A DNA stretch of 64,000 nucleotides from LMUY01 sp965276785 (GTDB lineage: Bacteria > Pseudomonadota > Alphaproteobacteria > Acetobacterales > Acetobacteraceae). The position numbers and the translations under genes are program-made. The notes below the pieces were generated by a model that saw nothing but the letters and a program-made list of their open reading frames with translations, ran no database searches and was not told the origin of the DNA. Positions 36,109 to 45,796 of this stretch are shown here, in pieces (within the stretch, counting starts at the first letter, position 1; each line of letters opens with the position of its first letter). The stretch is taken from contig OZ255629.1 in NCBI GenBank assembly GCA_965276785.1, positions 806,001 through 870,000 of the forward strand, written 5' to 3'.

Positions 36109-37362
36109 GTGGAGCTGCTCAAGAAACTCGAAATCCTGGCCGACGCCGCGAAATACGATGCGTCCTGCGCGTCCAGCGGCACCGCGAAACGCAACTCGGC
36201 CGGGGCAAAGTCGGGCGTCGGGTCCACCGAGGGCATGGGCATCTGCCACGCCTACGCGCCCGACGGCCGCTGCATTTCCCTATTGAAGATCCTTTTGACC
36301 AATTCCTGCGTTTACGACTGCCTCTATTGCATCAATCGCCGCTCCTCCAACGTGCGCCGCGCCCGCTTCACCGTGGATGAGGTGGTGCAACTCACACTCG
36401 GCTTCTATCGCCGCAACTGTATCGAAGGGCTGTTCCTCTCCTCCGGCATCATCAACACGCCGGATTACACCATGGAGCAGGTGGTGCGCGTCGCCCGCAT
36501 CCTGCGCGAGGAGCATGGCTTTCGCGGCTATATCCACCTCAAGACCATCCCCGATGCCGACCCGGCGCTGTTGCTGGAGGCGGGGCGCTATGCCGACCGG
36601 CTTTCCATCAATGTCGAACTGCCCACCGAAGGCAGCCTCGCCGCTTTGGCGCCGGAAAAGGATTTGCCCGGCATCAAGCGCTCCATGGGCCGCATGCGGC
36701 TGCGCATCGACGAAGCCCGCGCCGAGCGCAAGGCGCCCCGCTTCGCCCCGGCCGGGCAAAGCACTCAGGTGATCGTCGGCGCCGATACGAGCTCGGACCG
36801 CACCATTCTAGCGATGAGCACCAATCTCTACGGCGCCTACGGGCTGCGCCGGGTGTACTACTCTGCCTTCAGCCCGATCCCCGACGCCTCCGCCAGCCTG
36901 CCGCCCGGCCACGCCCCGCTGGTGCGCGAACACCGGCTGTATCAGGCAGATTGGCTGTTGCGCTTCTACGGTTTCGCCGCCCCAGAGCTGGTGACCGACA
37001 GCGCGGGCAACCTCGACTTGGCCATCGACCCAAAGCTGTCGTGGGCGCTGGCGCATCGCGAGCACTTCCCGGTGGACGTGAACGCCGCCCCGCGCGAGAT
37101 GCTGCTGCGCATCCCTGGCATGGGCGCCAAGTCGGTGAACGCCATCCTGCGCGCCCGCCGCCACCGCCGCCTACGGCTGGACGATCTTGCCCGGCTGCGG
37201 CTGCCGATTGCCAAGATCAGCCCCTTCGTGCTGGCCGCCGGCCACCAGCCGGGCGCCGCGCTGGACAGCCCCGCCTTGCGCCAGGCGCTCACCCCCAAGC
37301 CGGTGCAAACCGACCTGTTCGCGCCGGTGTCCAACATGGGTCATCGTCATGGCCGGACTTGA
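36109..37362 (+). CDS. Putative DNA modification/repair radical SAM protein
   Basis: 417 residues from a GTG at 36109. It has the 4Fe-4S cysteines (CVYDCLYC, spacing CX3CX2C), KILLTNSCVYDC and a C-terminal helix-hairpin-helix (LLRIPGMGAKSVNAIL). This matches the TIGR03916-type family of radical SAM proteins linked to DNA repair, related to SplB only in the radical SAM core. Its usual partner, a TIGR03915/UdgX protein, is the next gene. The last residues (HRHGRT) and the TGA are supplied by a dispersed palindromic repeat. The biochemical reaction is unknown. Confidence 0.82.
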   Translation: MELLKKLEILADAAKYDASCASSGTAKRNSAGAKSGVGSTEGMGICHAYAPDGRCISLLKILLTNSCVYDCLYCINRRSSNVRRARFTVDEVVQLTLGFYRRNCIEGLFLSSGIINTPDYTMEQVVRVARILREEHGFRGYIHLKTIPDADPALLLEAGRYADRLSINVELPTEGSLAALAPEKDLPGIKRSMGRMRLRIDEARAERKAPRFAPAGQSTQVIVGADTSSDRTILAMSTNLYGAYGLRRVYYSAFSPIPDASASLPPGHAPLVREHRLYQADWLLRFYGFAAPELVTDSAGNLDLAIDPKLSWALAHREHFPVDVNAAPREMLLRIPGMGAKSVNAILRARRHRRLRLDDLARLRLPIAKISPFVLAAGHQPGAALDSPALRQALTPKPVQTDLFAPVSNMGHRHGRT

Positions 37363-37407
37363 TCCGGCCATCCACGCCGTCCGGCTGGTGACGTCGAACG
37401 CGCCTTT
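37341..37407 (+). repeat. Dispersed palindromic repeat, copy A (half element)
   Basis: TCATCGTCATGGCCGGACTT, then GATCCGGCCATCCACG and CCGTCCGGCTGGTGACGTCG, ending in a CGCGCC(TTT) stretch. GGCCGGACTTGATCCGGCC is itself nearly palindromic. The sequence is shared with the left arm of copy C. Its inner part occurs in reverse complement in copy B at about 45861-45892. It overlaps the 3' end of the radical SAM gene. Confidence 0.75.
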
Positions 37408-37458
37408 AACCCGTCCGGACCTCCACCCCCCGGACCGCTTGCGTCCGGACGCATCCGC

Positions 37459-38892
37459 ATGACCCACAGCGTCGTCCTCGCCCACGAGGTGGATTGGGCC
37501 GGCTGGCGCGATGCCGCTCGAACCCTGGCGCTGGAGGGCGTGGCGCCCGAGGACGTCGTCTGGTCGATCCGCGCCCCGGACGACCTGTTCGCCGCCAGCA
37601 CGGACGACCCGCCCGTAGCCGCGCCCACCGGCACCTTCAACGTGCCGCGCGCTTTGGTGGAGTTGGCGCAAACCGTGATCCAAGCCAGCGACCCGGCCCG
37701 CTTTGCCCTGCTCTATCGCCTGCTGGCCCGCGCCCATGGCGGCGAGCGAGCCCTGCTCGACCAAGTGACCGACCCCGAGGTGCAACGCGCCCAGCGCCTA
37801 GCCCAGTCGGTGCGGCGCGACACCCACAAGATGCGCGCCTTCGTGCGCTTCCGCGAAGTGAGCGAACCAGAGGGAACCCGCTACGTGGCGTGGTTCGAGC
37901 CCGAGCACTACATCGTGGAGGCCAACGCGCCGTTCTTCGTCCGCCGTTTCGCAACCATGGTCTGGTCGATCCTGACGCCCTACCGCAGTGCCCATTGGAA
38001 CGGCGCGGCGCTGAGCTTCACCGCCGGCGCCGCCCGCGCCGACGTGCCGGACGACGACCGGCTGGAGGCATATTGGCGCGCCTATTTCAGCAGCATCTTC
38101 AACCCAGCCCGCCTCAAGCTCGGCGCCATGACCTCCGAGATGCCGCGCAAATACTGGCGCAACCTGCCCGAGGCTGCCGCGATACCAGAGCTGATCCGCT
38201 CCGCCTCCGCGCGGGTGGCCACCATGGTGGAGACGCCGGTGATCTCGCCCCCAAGACCTGCCCGCCCCACGCCGGCCCCGCCGGCGCTCGGCCACCTGCC
38301 GGACGCGCCGCTGCGCCAAGCCGCCCTCGACGCGGCCGATTGCCGCCGCTGCAGCTTATGGGAGCCCGCGACCCAAATCGTGTTCGGCGAAGGCCCCGCC
38401 GACGCCCGGCTGATGTTCGTGGGCGAGCAGCCCGGCGACCAGGAAGACCTGGCCGGCCGCCCCTTCGTCGGCCCCGCCGGCCAGATGTTCGACCGTGCCT
38501 TGGCCGAAGCCGGGATCGACCGATCCGAGGCCTACGTCACCAACGCAGTCAAGCACTTCAAATACGAGCCGCGCGGCAAGCGGCGCATCCATGCCAAGCC
38601 GGATGGCGGCGAAATCACCGCCTGCCGCTTCTGGCTGGACATCGAGCGGCAGGAGGTGAAGCCCGCGCTCACCGTGCTGCTCGGCGCCTCCGCAGCGCGC
38701 GCCGTGCTCGGGCGGGTGGTGACGATCTCCCGCGAGCGCGGCCGCCCCATGAGCCTGGACGGCAACAGCCAGGCGTTGGTGACCGTGCATCCGTCCTACC
38801 TGCTGCGGTTGCCGGATGAGGAGAGCAAGACCCGGGAATATGCGGCTTTCGTTGCCGACCTGCGCCATGCCAAACAACTGTTGGCGGGGTAG
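37459..38892 (+). CDS. Fused TIGR03915 (DUF4130) DNA metabolism protein and UdgX-type uracil-DNA glycosylase
   Basis: 477 residues in two parts. Residues 1-270 match the TIGR03915/DUF4130 type (FNVPRALVELAQTVIQAS, FVRFREVSEPEGTRYVAWF). Residues 285-477 form a family-4-like uracil glycosylase with the 4Fe-4S cysteine pattern beginning CRRCSLW, GEQPGDQEDLAGRPFVGPAG and the UdgX insertion KRRIHAKP with His378. In UdgX this histidine makes a covalent bond to the abasic sugar after uracil excision. It follows the radical SAM gene after a 96-bp gap holding a palindromic repeat, and the pair is conserved in many bacteria. Confidence 0.88.
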   Translation: MTHSVVLAHEVDWAGWRDAARTLALEGVAPEDVVWSIRAPDDLFAASTDDPPVAAPTGTFNVPRALVELAQTVIQASDPARFALLYRLLARAHGGERALLDQVTDPEVQRAQRLAQSVRRDTHKMRAFVRFREVSEPEGTRYVAWFEPEHYIVEANAPFFVRRFATMVWSILTPYRSAHWNGAALSFTAGAARADVPDDDRLEAYWRAYFSSIFNPARLKLGAMTSEMPRKYWRNLPEAAAIPELIRSASARVATMVETPVISPPRPARPTPAPPALGHLPDAPLRQAALDAADCRRCSLWEPATQIVFGEGPADARLMFVGEQPGDQEDLAGRPFVGPAGQMFDRALAEAGIDRSEAYVTNAVKHFKYEPRGKRRIHAKPDGGEITACRFWLDIERQEVKPALTVLLGASAARAVLGRVVTISRERGRPMSLDGNSQALVTVHPSYLLRLPDEESKTREYAAFVADLRHAKQLLAG

Positions 38893-39016
38893 CAAGGTCA
38901 AACCTGCGATAGATGTGGGCATCGCTGCTGATGGCAACTGCAAACTATTCTGATGCGAGCCTGCCGCAGCCAGCGGACAGCCGCAGCGTTCAGCCGCCAC
39001 AGCAATGGAGCAGGAC

Positions 39017-39514
39017 ATGAGCGACACCAACCTTGTGATGGACGTTTACTTGACCGGGCTGCGCAACCAGCACGCAGTCGAGACCCAAGCGATCGGCACC
39101 ATTAAGAACGAACTCAGCCGCATGCAGCCCTACCCCGAACTGCATGCGAGGATGCAGCAGGATATGGACCGCTCGGTCGAGCAGGCTGCGCGCTTGGATC
39201 GGTTGCTTGAACAGCACGGCTCGAGCAAGTCGGTGGCCAAGGAAATGACGACTGGCGCGGTCGCTACGGTGGCTGGCTTCGCCCATGTCGGGGCGAACGA
39301 CGAGGTGTTGAAGAATGTCCTCGCCGCTGTCGGCTTCAAGGCCTACGAGATCGGTTCTTACAAGGTGCTGCTCACCCTGGCCCAAGCGGCGGGCGCGACG
39401 GCTGACACGGCCGTACTGGAGCAATCGATGCAGGAGGAGCAGGAAATGGGGGATTGGCTCGGCAGCCATCTACCCGGCTTGGTGCAGGCTTACTTGACGC
39501 AGCGGGCAAACTAG
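39017..39514 (+). CDS. DUF892 ferritin-like protein (YciF/YciE type)
   Basis: 165 residues from the ATG at 39017, with GGAGCAGGAC directly upstream; the ATG at 39005 overlaps that site. It is all helical: VYLTGLRNQHAVETQAIGTI, an ELHARMQQDMDRSVEQ helix, FKAYEIGSYKVLLTLAQAAG and a Glu-rich final helix (SMQEEQEMGDWL). This is the four-helix ferritin-like pattern of DUF892. Function is unknown; homologues are often stress-induced. It stands alone. Confidence 0.72.
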   Translation: MSDTNLVMDVYLTGLRNQHAVETQAIGTIKNELSRMQPYPELHARMQQDMDRSVEQAARLDRLLEQHGSSKSVAKEMTTGAVATVAGFAHVGANDEVLKNVLAAVGFKAYEIGSYKVLLTLAQAAGATADTAVLEQSMQEEQEMGDWLGSHLPGLVQAYLTQRAN

Positions 39515-39703
39515 TCAGCACCCCGCGATCGCCCGGCCGGCTTCCCGCTCCACCGTGATTGACGGCAAGCCGGCCGGGACGTAGCGGGATTGCGCCGCCG
39601 GCCTCAGCTTTGTCACCACCAGCCGAAGGCGCGGCGATCCAGGGCGTGCAGCACGACCTTGCTCGCAACCGCTCCTCGCAATGTTCTAGCCGACCGGAAG
39701 CGG

Positions 39704-42328
39704 TCAGCCGCTATCGGCCTCGGCCCGTCCGCCGGTCATCGCAGATTGGCCGGCCGGCCGGGGCAGGGCGGCCAGCAGCGCCGGAATGAACACCAGCGTG
39801 GACACGAGCGTGCAGCCCAGGCTGATCAGCAGCAGCGTGCCCATGCTTGCGGTGCCTGGATGCTCCGACAGAGCGAGCGAGCCAAACGCCGTCGCCGTGG
39901 TCAGCGCAGAGAACATCACCGCCCGTGCGGTGGGCGACGCAAGCCGGGATTGCTCACCCGCCCGCCAATTCATTACGAAGTAAATGTTGAACGACACGCC
40001 TACGCCCAACAGCAGCGGCAAGGCGATGATGTTGGCAAAGTTCAGCGGGATCGACGCCAGCAGCGTCACCACCACCGTCATCAATGCGGACAGCAGCAAG
40101 GACGCCATCACCAAAGCCGCGTCCAGCAAGCGTCGCAGCACCAGCAGCAGAATGGCGGCAATGGCCACGATCGCACCCACCGCCGCGTCGCGGAACGCGT
40201 TCACAATAGTGCGCGAGGTGGCAATAATGGTCACCGCCGATCCGCCCGCCTCCGGTGCCACTGCGGTGACCTGGCGAACGAACGCGCCGAGACCGCCGCC
40301 GCCGCTGAAGGCGGGTTTGGGGGTGACGTTCACCCGCGCCTGGCCATTCGGCAACACCCAGTCCCGCGCGACGTCCGCGGGCACCGAACTCGCGCTCACC
40401 GGCCCGGCGCCCAAGGCTGTGCGAAGCGCGTCGATCTGGCTCGGCAGAAACCGGATCAGCGCGGCGTTGGCGGCCATCAGCGTTGCGTCCGGCGACGCCG
40501 CCAGCGCATGCAGGTCGCTGGCGATCTTGGCCAGCGGGCTGTCCGCGGCAAGCTTGGCTGCAGCGTGGGACAGGGCTGCGGCGGTGCTGACCGCGGCCAT
40601 GCGCAACGAGTCGGCCGTCACCGGGGCGGGCGGCGTGCGGTTGCTGATGGTTGCCGCCAGCAGGCTTTGCGTGTCGCCGATCATCGCCAGCTTGGCTTGC
40701 TGGTCGTCCGGCACGAAGCTGTTCAGCGACATCGCGCTGGCCACGCTGGGCAGCTTGCCCAGCTGTTGCGCCACCCGGTCCGCGGCGGCCTGGTCCGGCT
40801 CCAGCACGTCGATCGTGTACGGGTTGGTCACCGGATTGGCCATCAGGTCGCGTAGCGTCTCCATCGCCTCGGTATGCGGGTTCTTGGTGTGCAGCGGGTC
40901 GGCGTCGAAGCGCAGGAAGCCCACGCCGGCCGACCCGGCTGCCGCCAGCGCCGCGAACACCGCCAGGATCGGCAAGCGCCACCGGACGATCAGCCGGTCG
41001 ACCGGCCGCAGCCGGGTGAAGCCAACCTCACGCTGCGCCGGGCGGGGCGCGAACAGCGTCAGCGCCGTGGGCAGGAACACAAGGGTGCAGGCAAAGGCGA
41101 TGGCCATCCCCACCCCCGCGATCAACCCGAGCTGCGCCACCCCCACGAAGGCTGTGGGCACGAAGGCGAGAAACCCCGCCGCCGTGGCCGCTGCGGCCAC
41201 CATCACCTGCACCCCGGCGCGCCGCGCGGTGGCAACCGATGCCGCCCGGTCATCCGGCGCTCCCTGCCGCATCTCGCGAAACCGCACGCTCCACTGGATG
41301 GCGAAATCCACCGCAATGCCGACGAACAGCACCGCGAACGCCACCGAAATCAGGTTCAGCGTGCCCACCGCGAGCGCTGCAAAGCCGGTGGTGAGCGCCA
41401 GGCCCAGCAACAGGGTGAGCAGGATCGGCACCACCACCCGCCAACTGCGCACCGCCAGGAACAGCCAAACCGCCACCAGCACCAGGCTGCCAACCAGCCC
41501 CGCCACCGCGCCATGCGCCACGGTGGCGAACTCCTCATCGGCTAGCGGCACGCTGCCGGTCAGCCGCACGGTGGCTTGGCCGGAGCGCACGAACTCCAGC
41601 TTGGCCGCGTCCGCCCGCAACACGGCGGTGGCGGCGCCGCCGGGCTGGAGCGCGTTGTAGTCCTGCACTGGCTGCACCAGCACGAACCGATACGGCCCCG
41701 CAGCGTCCGCCAGGCCGCCGCCCAGCAGGGCCTGCCACGACAAAGGCTGCGGCGTGCCGGCCAGTACCGAGGCGAGCGTGGTGTGGAACGCGTCAAGTGC
41801 CGCGCCGTAGCTCGCCAGATCGGCCTGGCCGCGCTCCACGCCCAGCGCGATCAGCGACAGCGCCGAGAACAGGCCGCGCGCGCTCGGGTCGGCGACCAGT
41901 TGGCCCAAGAACGGCTGCGCGTCCACCGTGTGGTCCAGCAACGCGCCGAGTTGCGTCTTGGACAGGAACAGCAGGCCATTCTGGGCGAAGTAAGGCGACG
42001 AGCCCGGCCGCTGCACGGTGCGGAAATGCGCCGGGTCGACGGCCAGGGCTGCGGCCAGTTGTGCCGCCGTGGCGTCCGCCTCCTCCGGGATGCGGCCGCG
42101 GATTACCGCCACGATCAGGTTGCTGAATTGCGGGAAGGCCCGGTCGAGCGCCAGCTTGTGCTGCTTCCAGGGCAGCGAATTGGCGAACAGCGCGTCAGTG
42201 TCGGTGGAGACGCCCAGCCGGCTGCTGGCCGCGCCCACTGCCAGCGCCCCGAGCAGCACGGCCGCCACGACCACCGGCACGGCATGGCGCACGCACCGTT
42301 CAACCAGCCAGGTTAGGATCAGCGCCAC
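39704..42328 (-). CDS. hpnN: Hopanoid biosynthesis-associated RND transporter HpnN
   Basis: 874 residues with the RND/MMPL layout: one N-terminal membrane helix, a large periplasmic loop, five more helices, a second periplasmic loop and a final helical bundle. The opening LVERCVRHAVPVVVAAVLLG and LPWKQHKLALDRAFPQFSN match HpnN. GIAVDFAIQWSVRFREMRQG and GVGVSFNIYFVMNWRAG are the paired intramembrane motifs. HpnN moves hopanoids from the inner to the outer membrane. No other hopanoid gene (shc, hpnH) lies in the window. Confidence 0.9.
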   Translation of the reverse strand: MALILTWLVERCVRHAVPVVVAAVLLGALAVGAASSRLGVSTDTDALFANSLPWKQHKLALDRAFPQFSNLIVAVIRGRIPEEADATAAQLAAALAVDPAHFRTVQRPGSSPYFAQNGLLFLSKTQLGALLDHTVDAQPFLGQLVADPSARGLFSALSLIALGVERGQADLASYGAALDAFHTTLASVLAGTPQPLSWQALLGGGLADAAGPYRFVLVQPVQDYNALQPGGAATAVLRADAAKLEFVRSGQATVRLTGSVPLADEEFATVAHGAVAGLVGSLVLVAVWLFLAVRSWRVVVPILLTLLLGLALTTGFAALAVGTLNLISVAFAVLFVGIAVDFAIQWSVRFREMRQGAPDDRAASVATARRAGVQVMVAAAATAAGFLAFVPTAFVGVAQLGLIAGVGMAIAFACTLVFLPTALTLFAPRPAQREVGFTRLRPVDRLIVRWRLPILAVFAALAAAGSAGVGFLRFDADPLHTKNPHTEAMETLRDLMANPVTNPYTIDVLEPDQAAADRVAQQLGKLPSVASAMSLNSFVPDDQQAKLAMIGDTQSLLAATISNRTPPAPVTADSLRMAAVSTAAALSHAAAKLAADSPLAKIASDLHALAASPDATLMAANAALIRFLPSQIDALRTALGAGPVSASSVPADVARDWVLPNGQARVNVTPKPAFSGGGGLGAFVRQVTAVAPEAGGSAVTIIATSRTIVNAFRDAAVGAIVAIAAILLLVLRRLLDAALVMASLLLSALMTVVVTLLASIPLNFANIIALPLLLGVGVSFNIYFVMNWRAGEQSRLASPTARAVMFSALTTATAFGSLALSEHPGTASMGTLLLISLGCTLVSTLVFIPALLAALPRPAGQSAMTGGRAEADSG

Positions 42329-42395
42329 TCGCGGTTACCTCGGATGGAAAAGCCAGGCTGCCGAAGCAGCTTGCGGGGCGTTTCGGCCCCCGTGG

Positions 42396-43190
42396 CTATA
42401 ACGACGCCGGACGCTTACGACGCTGCAAGATCACGAACAAGCTGCCGACCGCCACCACGATCAGGATGCCGCCGAGCCGCAGCACCTTCTCCACCGCAAG
42501 ATTGTAGCGTCCGGTGGTGGAGTCGTAGTGAAAACAAAACAGCAGGATGGGGGCTGCAGGCGGCGCCACCACGTCGTCGCGCGCCTGCAGCAGCGCGCTA
42601 TGCAGGTTCGCCGCCGTCGCTCCCACCCCCAGCAGATAGGCCGAGACATGGCCCGCCGGCGTCAGCACCACCATGCCCGCGGGATGCAGGTATTGCTGCA
42701 ACTGGTCGTTCCAACGGCTGTGGAAGCCGGCCGCACTGGAGACCGCCGCCACCTCCTGTGGGCGGCCAATCAGGAAGTGCCACCCCTCGGCGGCTCCCGG
42801 CACCGGGAAACGCTGCAGGTCATCCGCCCGGGCGCTGGCGGCGTCAGCCGGGGTTTCGTGCGGATCGATGCTGATGTCCAGCACGCTGTAATCCCCCGGT
42901 GTGGTGAGCCCAGCGCCGGACAGCGCGGCGAACGCGTCGTCCCGCAGCACGCCGCACAGGCTTGGGCAATGGAAATAGCCCAGGATCAGCACGGCCGGCT
43001 TGCCTCCCGCCCAGGCCCGCAGCGTCTGCGTCTGCCCCGCCGCGTCGGTGAAAGCCGCGTCGAACGGGATGGGGGCGCCGGGGTGTTGGGTGAAGGCGAG
43101 GCCGTCCGTGCTGGGCTGCGCTGCCCGGCACGGCAGCACAGCCGCCACCAGCAGCACAGCCGCCAGCCGCACATGGCGGAACCACACCAT
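42396..43190 (-). CDS. SCO1/SenC-family thioredoxin-fold copper protein with C-terminal membrane anchor
   Basis: 264 residues from the ATG at 43190, with GAGGGGG just upstream. A signal sequence (LAAVLLVAAVLPCRA) leads to a thioredoxin-like fold with the copper ligands CPSLCG and the later histidine in YLHPAGM. A C-terminal membrane helix (LGGILIVVAVGSLFVIL) is less usual; many SCO proteins are anchored at the N-terminus. SCO proteins supply copper to the CuA site of cytochrome oxidase or act as thiol reductases. No oxidase subunit gene is adjacent. Confidence 0.85.
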   Translation of the reverse strand: MVWFRHVRLAAVLLVAAVLPCRAAQPSTDGLAFTQHPGAPIPFDAAFTDAAGQTQTLRAWAGGKPAVLILGYFHCPSLCGVLRDDAFAALSGAGLTTPGDYSVLDISIDPHETPADAASARADDLQRFPVPGAAEGWHFLIGRPQEVAAVSSAAGFHSRWNDQLQQYLHPAGMVVLTPAGHVSAYLLGVGATAANLHSALLQARDDVVAPPAAPILLFCFHYDSTTGRYNLAVEKVLRLGGILIVVAVGSLFVILQRRKRPASL

Positions 43191-43213
43191 TGTCCCCCTC
43201 AACCGCACCAACA

Positions 43214-45796
43214 ATGTTGATCTCCCAACGCGTTGCCGCCACAAGCCGCATCGTGCCGCGCACTGCAACCAAATTGCCTGCGATCTCCCCGATCCACTGC
43301 GTGGTGAACGCGGTCGAGGCCGGAATGGTGCGCGGCTGGGCCACCGAGGCGGGCGCGCCAGCCGCCTTCTTCGCCCTGGTCGACGGCCAGCAAGTGGCCG
43401 AACTGCAATGCAGCTTGCCGCGGCCGGACGTGGCCCGCGCCGGGCTGGGTCCGGAGCAAGCCGGATTCGAGCTGGCGCTGCCGCCCGCCTGGCTCGACGG
43501 TGAGACCCACCGGCTGGAGTTCCGCGACCGCCTGCGCCGCCCGGTGGCGATGCAGGTAGGGGAGCGGACGGCGCATTCCTGCGACTTCGCCCATCGCTGG
43601 CGCCCGGCCATCCGCTCCTTCGTGGATGGCTGGCGCGGCGGCAGCTTCGAGGGCTGGGTGCTGCAGTCGCAACTGGATGCGGACCGTTGGGCGGGCGGCT
43701 GCCTGGTCAAGGTGGTGTGCAACGGCCTGACCATCGGGCATGCCCGGGCCGATCGCTACCGGGCCGACGTCGCCAAGTCCCTCGCCGCGGACGCCTATTG
43801 CGGCTTCCAGTTCGAGCCGCCGGCTTGGGCGCGCCGCTCGCACCCGCAGGCGTTCCACTTCTTCGCCTTGCCGGACGGCGCGGAGCTGCAGAACAGCCCG
43901 ATCCTCACCAGCCTGATCGCCGACGAGAACGAGGCGCTGATCCTGGAGCTGTCGGAGACCATCGACCGGCTGCACGTGGAGCTGACCCGTGTGCGGCGGC
44001 GCATCAAGGACCTGCTGCCCAAGCCCGGCTTTAATCTCGGCAACTACGACGCCTGGTACCGCGCCTATGCGCCAGCGCTGCGCCTGCATGTGCTGGCCAC
44101 CGGTGAGCCCGACGCGCCCCAGCCGCTGGTGAGCGTGGTCTGCCCGGTGTTCCGCCCCGGGCTGGCGGAGCTGGACGCCGCCATCGCCTCCGTGCTTGCG
44201 CAGACCTATCCACACTGGGAACTGCTGCTGGTCGACGACGCCAGCCGCGACCCGGCGCTCACTGCGCTGATGCAGCGCCGCGCGGCGGCCGACCCGCGCA
44301 TCCGCCTGCTGCCCCGGCGTAAGAACGGCGGCATCGCCGCCGCCACCAACGCCGCCATCGCCGCCGCCCAAGGCGAATGGGTGGCGTTCCTCGACCACGA
44401 CGACCTGCTCGCCGACGTCGCCTTGGACGTGATGCTTCGGGCGGCGCGGGAGGGCGGCGGCCGATTGCTGTATTCCGACGAGGACAAGATCGACGCCTCC
44501 GGCGCGTATAGCGACCCAGCGTTTAAGCCGGCCTGGAACCACCGCCTCGCTTTGGAGGTGAACTATCTCTGCCACTTGCTGTTGGTGCGGCGGGATGCCT
44601 TGGCGGCGGTCGGCCCGCTCGACCCCGCGCGGGACGGCGCGCAGGACCACGACCTCATCCTGCGCCTGGCCGAACACCTGCCGCCCGAGCAGATCACCCA
44701 TGTGCCGGCGGTGTTATATCACTGGCGCCGGGGCGACCGCTCCACCGCGGCTGATGGAGCGGCCAAGCCTTACGCCATTGCGGCGGGCCAAGCAGCGGTT
44801 GCGTCGCACCTGGCCCGGCTCGGCCGGCCGGCCGCGGTCGCGAGCCGCCGCGGCACCACCGCCTACCGGATCGACTGGGGGTTCACGCACGAGCCCACGG
44901 TGACGCTGATCATCCCGTTCAAGGACGAACTCGCCACCACCCGGCGCTGCGTGCAGACTGTGCTCGATGGCACTGGTTACGACGCCTACGACGTGATCCT
45001 GGTGGACAATTGGTCTACGGCGCCCGAATTGGAGCGCTTGCGGGAGGAGATGGCACAGCATCGCCGCGTGCGCATGCTGCGGCTGGAGGAGGAGTTCAAC
45101 TACGCCCGGCTGAACAACCTGGCGGCAGCGCAGACCAGCGCCGAGTTCCTGGTGTTCATGAACAACGACCTGTTCGTCGAAGGCCGCAGCTGGCTGCGCA
45201 CCCTGGTGAACGAGGCCTTGGCCGACGAGCGGGTGGCGGTGGTGGGCGGCAAGTTCGTCTATCCCAACCGCACCGTCCAGCATGGCGGCGTGGTGCTAGG
45301 CGTGGGCGGCGTGGCCTGTCACGTCGGCACCGGGCTGGGCGAGGCGGAGCCGGGCTACAACCGGCGGCTGGAGTTCGCGCAGGAATACTCCGCCGTAACC
45401 GCCGCCGGCATGCTGGTGCGCGCATCGGTGTTCCGCGCTGTCGGCGGCTTCGACGAGCAGAGCTTGCAGGTCGCATTCAATGATGTGGACCTATGTCTGA
45501 AGGCGCGGACCGCCGGCCACAAGGTGATCTGGACGCCCGAATTCATGGCCGAGCACCACGAGTCGCTAAGTCGCGGCGACGACATCCGCCCGGTGCAGGA
45601 GAACCGGTTCTTTCACGAGATGCAGACCATGCTGGAGCGCTGGGCCGAGGTGCTAGAGCGCGACCCGTTCTACCACCCGGCCTTGTCGCTAGAGCGGCAG
45701 GCCTTCTTCGAGTTGGTGGACCCGGCGTCGGCAGCGCGGCACCGTCCAAGTCGTAGCGGGTGCCACCGGCTCTTTCATCGTCATGGCCGGACTTGA
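43214..45796 (+). CDS. Large two-domain GT2 glycosyltransferase
   Basis: About 860 residues; the start (ATG 43214) is unsure because no good ribosome site precedes it. Two similar N-terminal beta-rich modules (about residues 30-110 and 130-220, containing MVRGWATEAG and GSFEGWVLQSQ) precede a short coiled coil. Then come two GT-A domains: PLVSVVCPVFRP...LLLVDDAS with DHDDLL, and TVTLIIPFKDE with FMNNDLFVEG and FNDVDLCLKA. Such tandem GT2 proteins build rhamnan- or O-antigen-like chains. It starts 23 bp from the divergent SCO gene. The C-terminal HRHGRT and stop come from a palindromic repeat. Confidence 0.82.
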   Translation: MLISQRVAATSRIVPRTATKLPAISPIHCVVNAVEAGMVRGWATEAGAPAAFFALVDGQQVAELQCSLPRPDVARAGLGPEQAGFELALPPAWLDGETHRLEFRDRLRRPVAMQVGERTAHSCDFAHRWRPAIRSFVDGWRGGSFEGWVLQSQLDADRWAGGCLVKVVCNGLTIGHARADRYRADVAKSLAADAYCGFQFEPPAWARRSHPQAFHFFALPDGAELQNSPILTSLIADENEALILELSETIDRLHVELTRVRRRIKDLLPKPGFNLGNYDAWYRAYAPALRLHVLATGEPDAPQPLVSVVCPVFRPGLAELDAAIASVLAQTYPHWELLLVDDASRDPALTALMQRRAAADPRIRLLPRRKNGGIAAATNAAIAAAQGEWVAFLDHDDLLADVALDVMLRAAREGGGRLLYSDEDKIDASGAYSDPAFKPAWNHRLALEVNYLCHLLLVRRDALAAVGPLDPARDGAQDHDLILRLAEHLPPEQITHVPAVLYHWRRGDRSTAADGAAKPYAIAAGQAAVASHLARLGRPAAVASRRGTTAYRIDWGFTHEPTVTLIIPFKDELATTRRCVQTVLDGTGYDAYDVILVDNWSTAPELERLREEMAQHRRVRMLRLEEEFNYARLNNLAAAQTSAEFLVFMNNDLFVEGRSWLRTLVNEALADERVAVVGGKFVYPNRTVQHGGVVLGVGGVACHVGTGLGEAEPGYNRRLEFAQEYSAVTAAGMLVRASVFRAVGGFDEQSLQVAFNDVDLCLKARTAGHKVIWTPEFMAEHHESLSRGDDIRPVQENRFFHEMQTMLERWAEVLERDPFYHPALSLERQAFFELVDPASAARHRPSRSGCHRLFHRHGRT

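Noticed and set aside
39590..40855. 421-codon plus-strand frame over hpnN
   Set aside because: Gln/His/Arg-rich shadow of a clear RND transporter.
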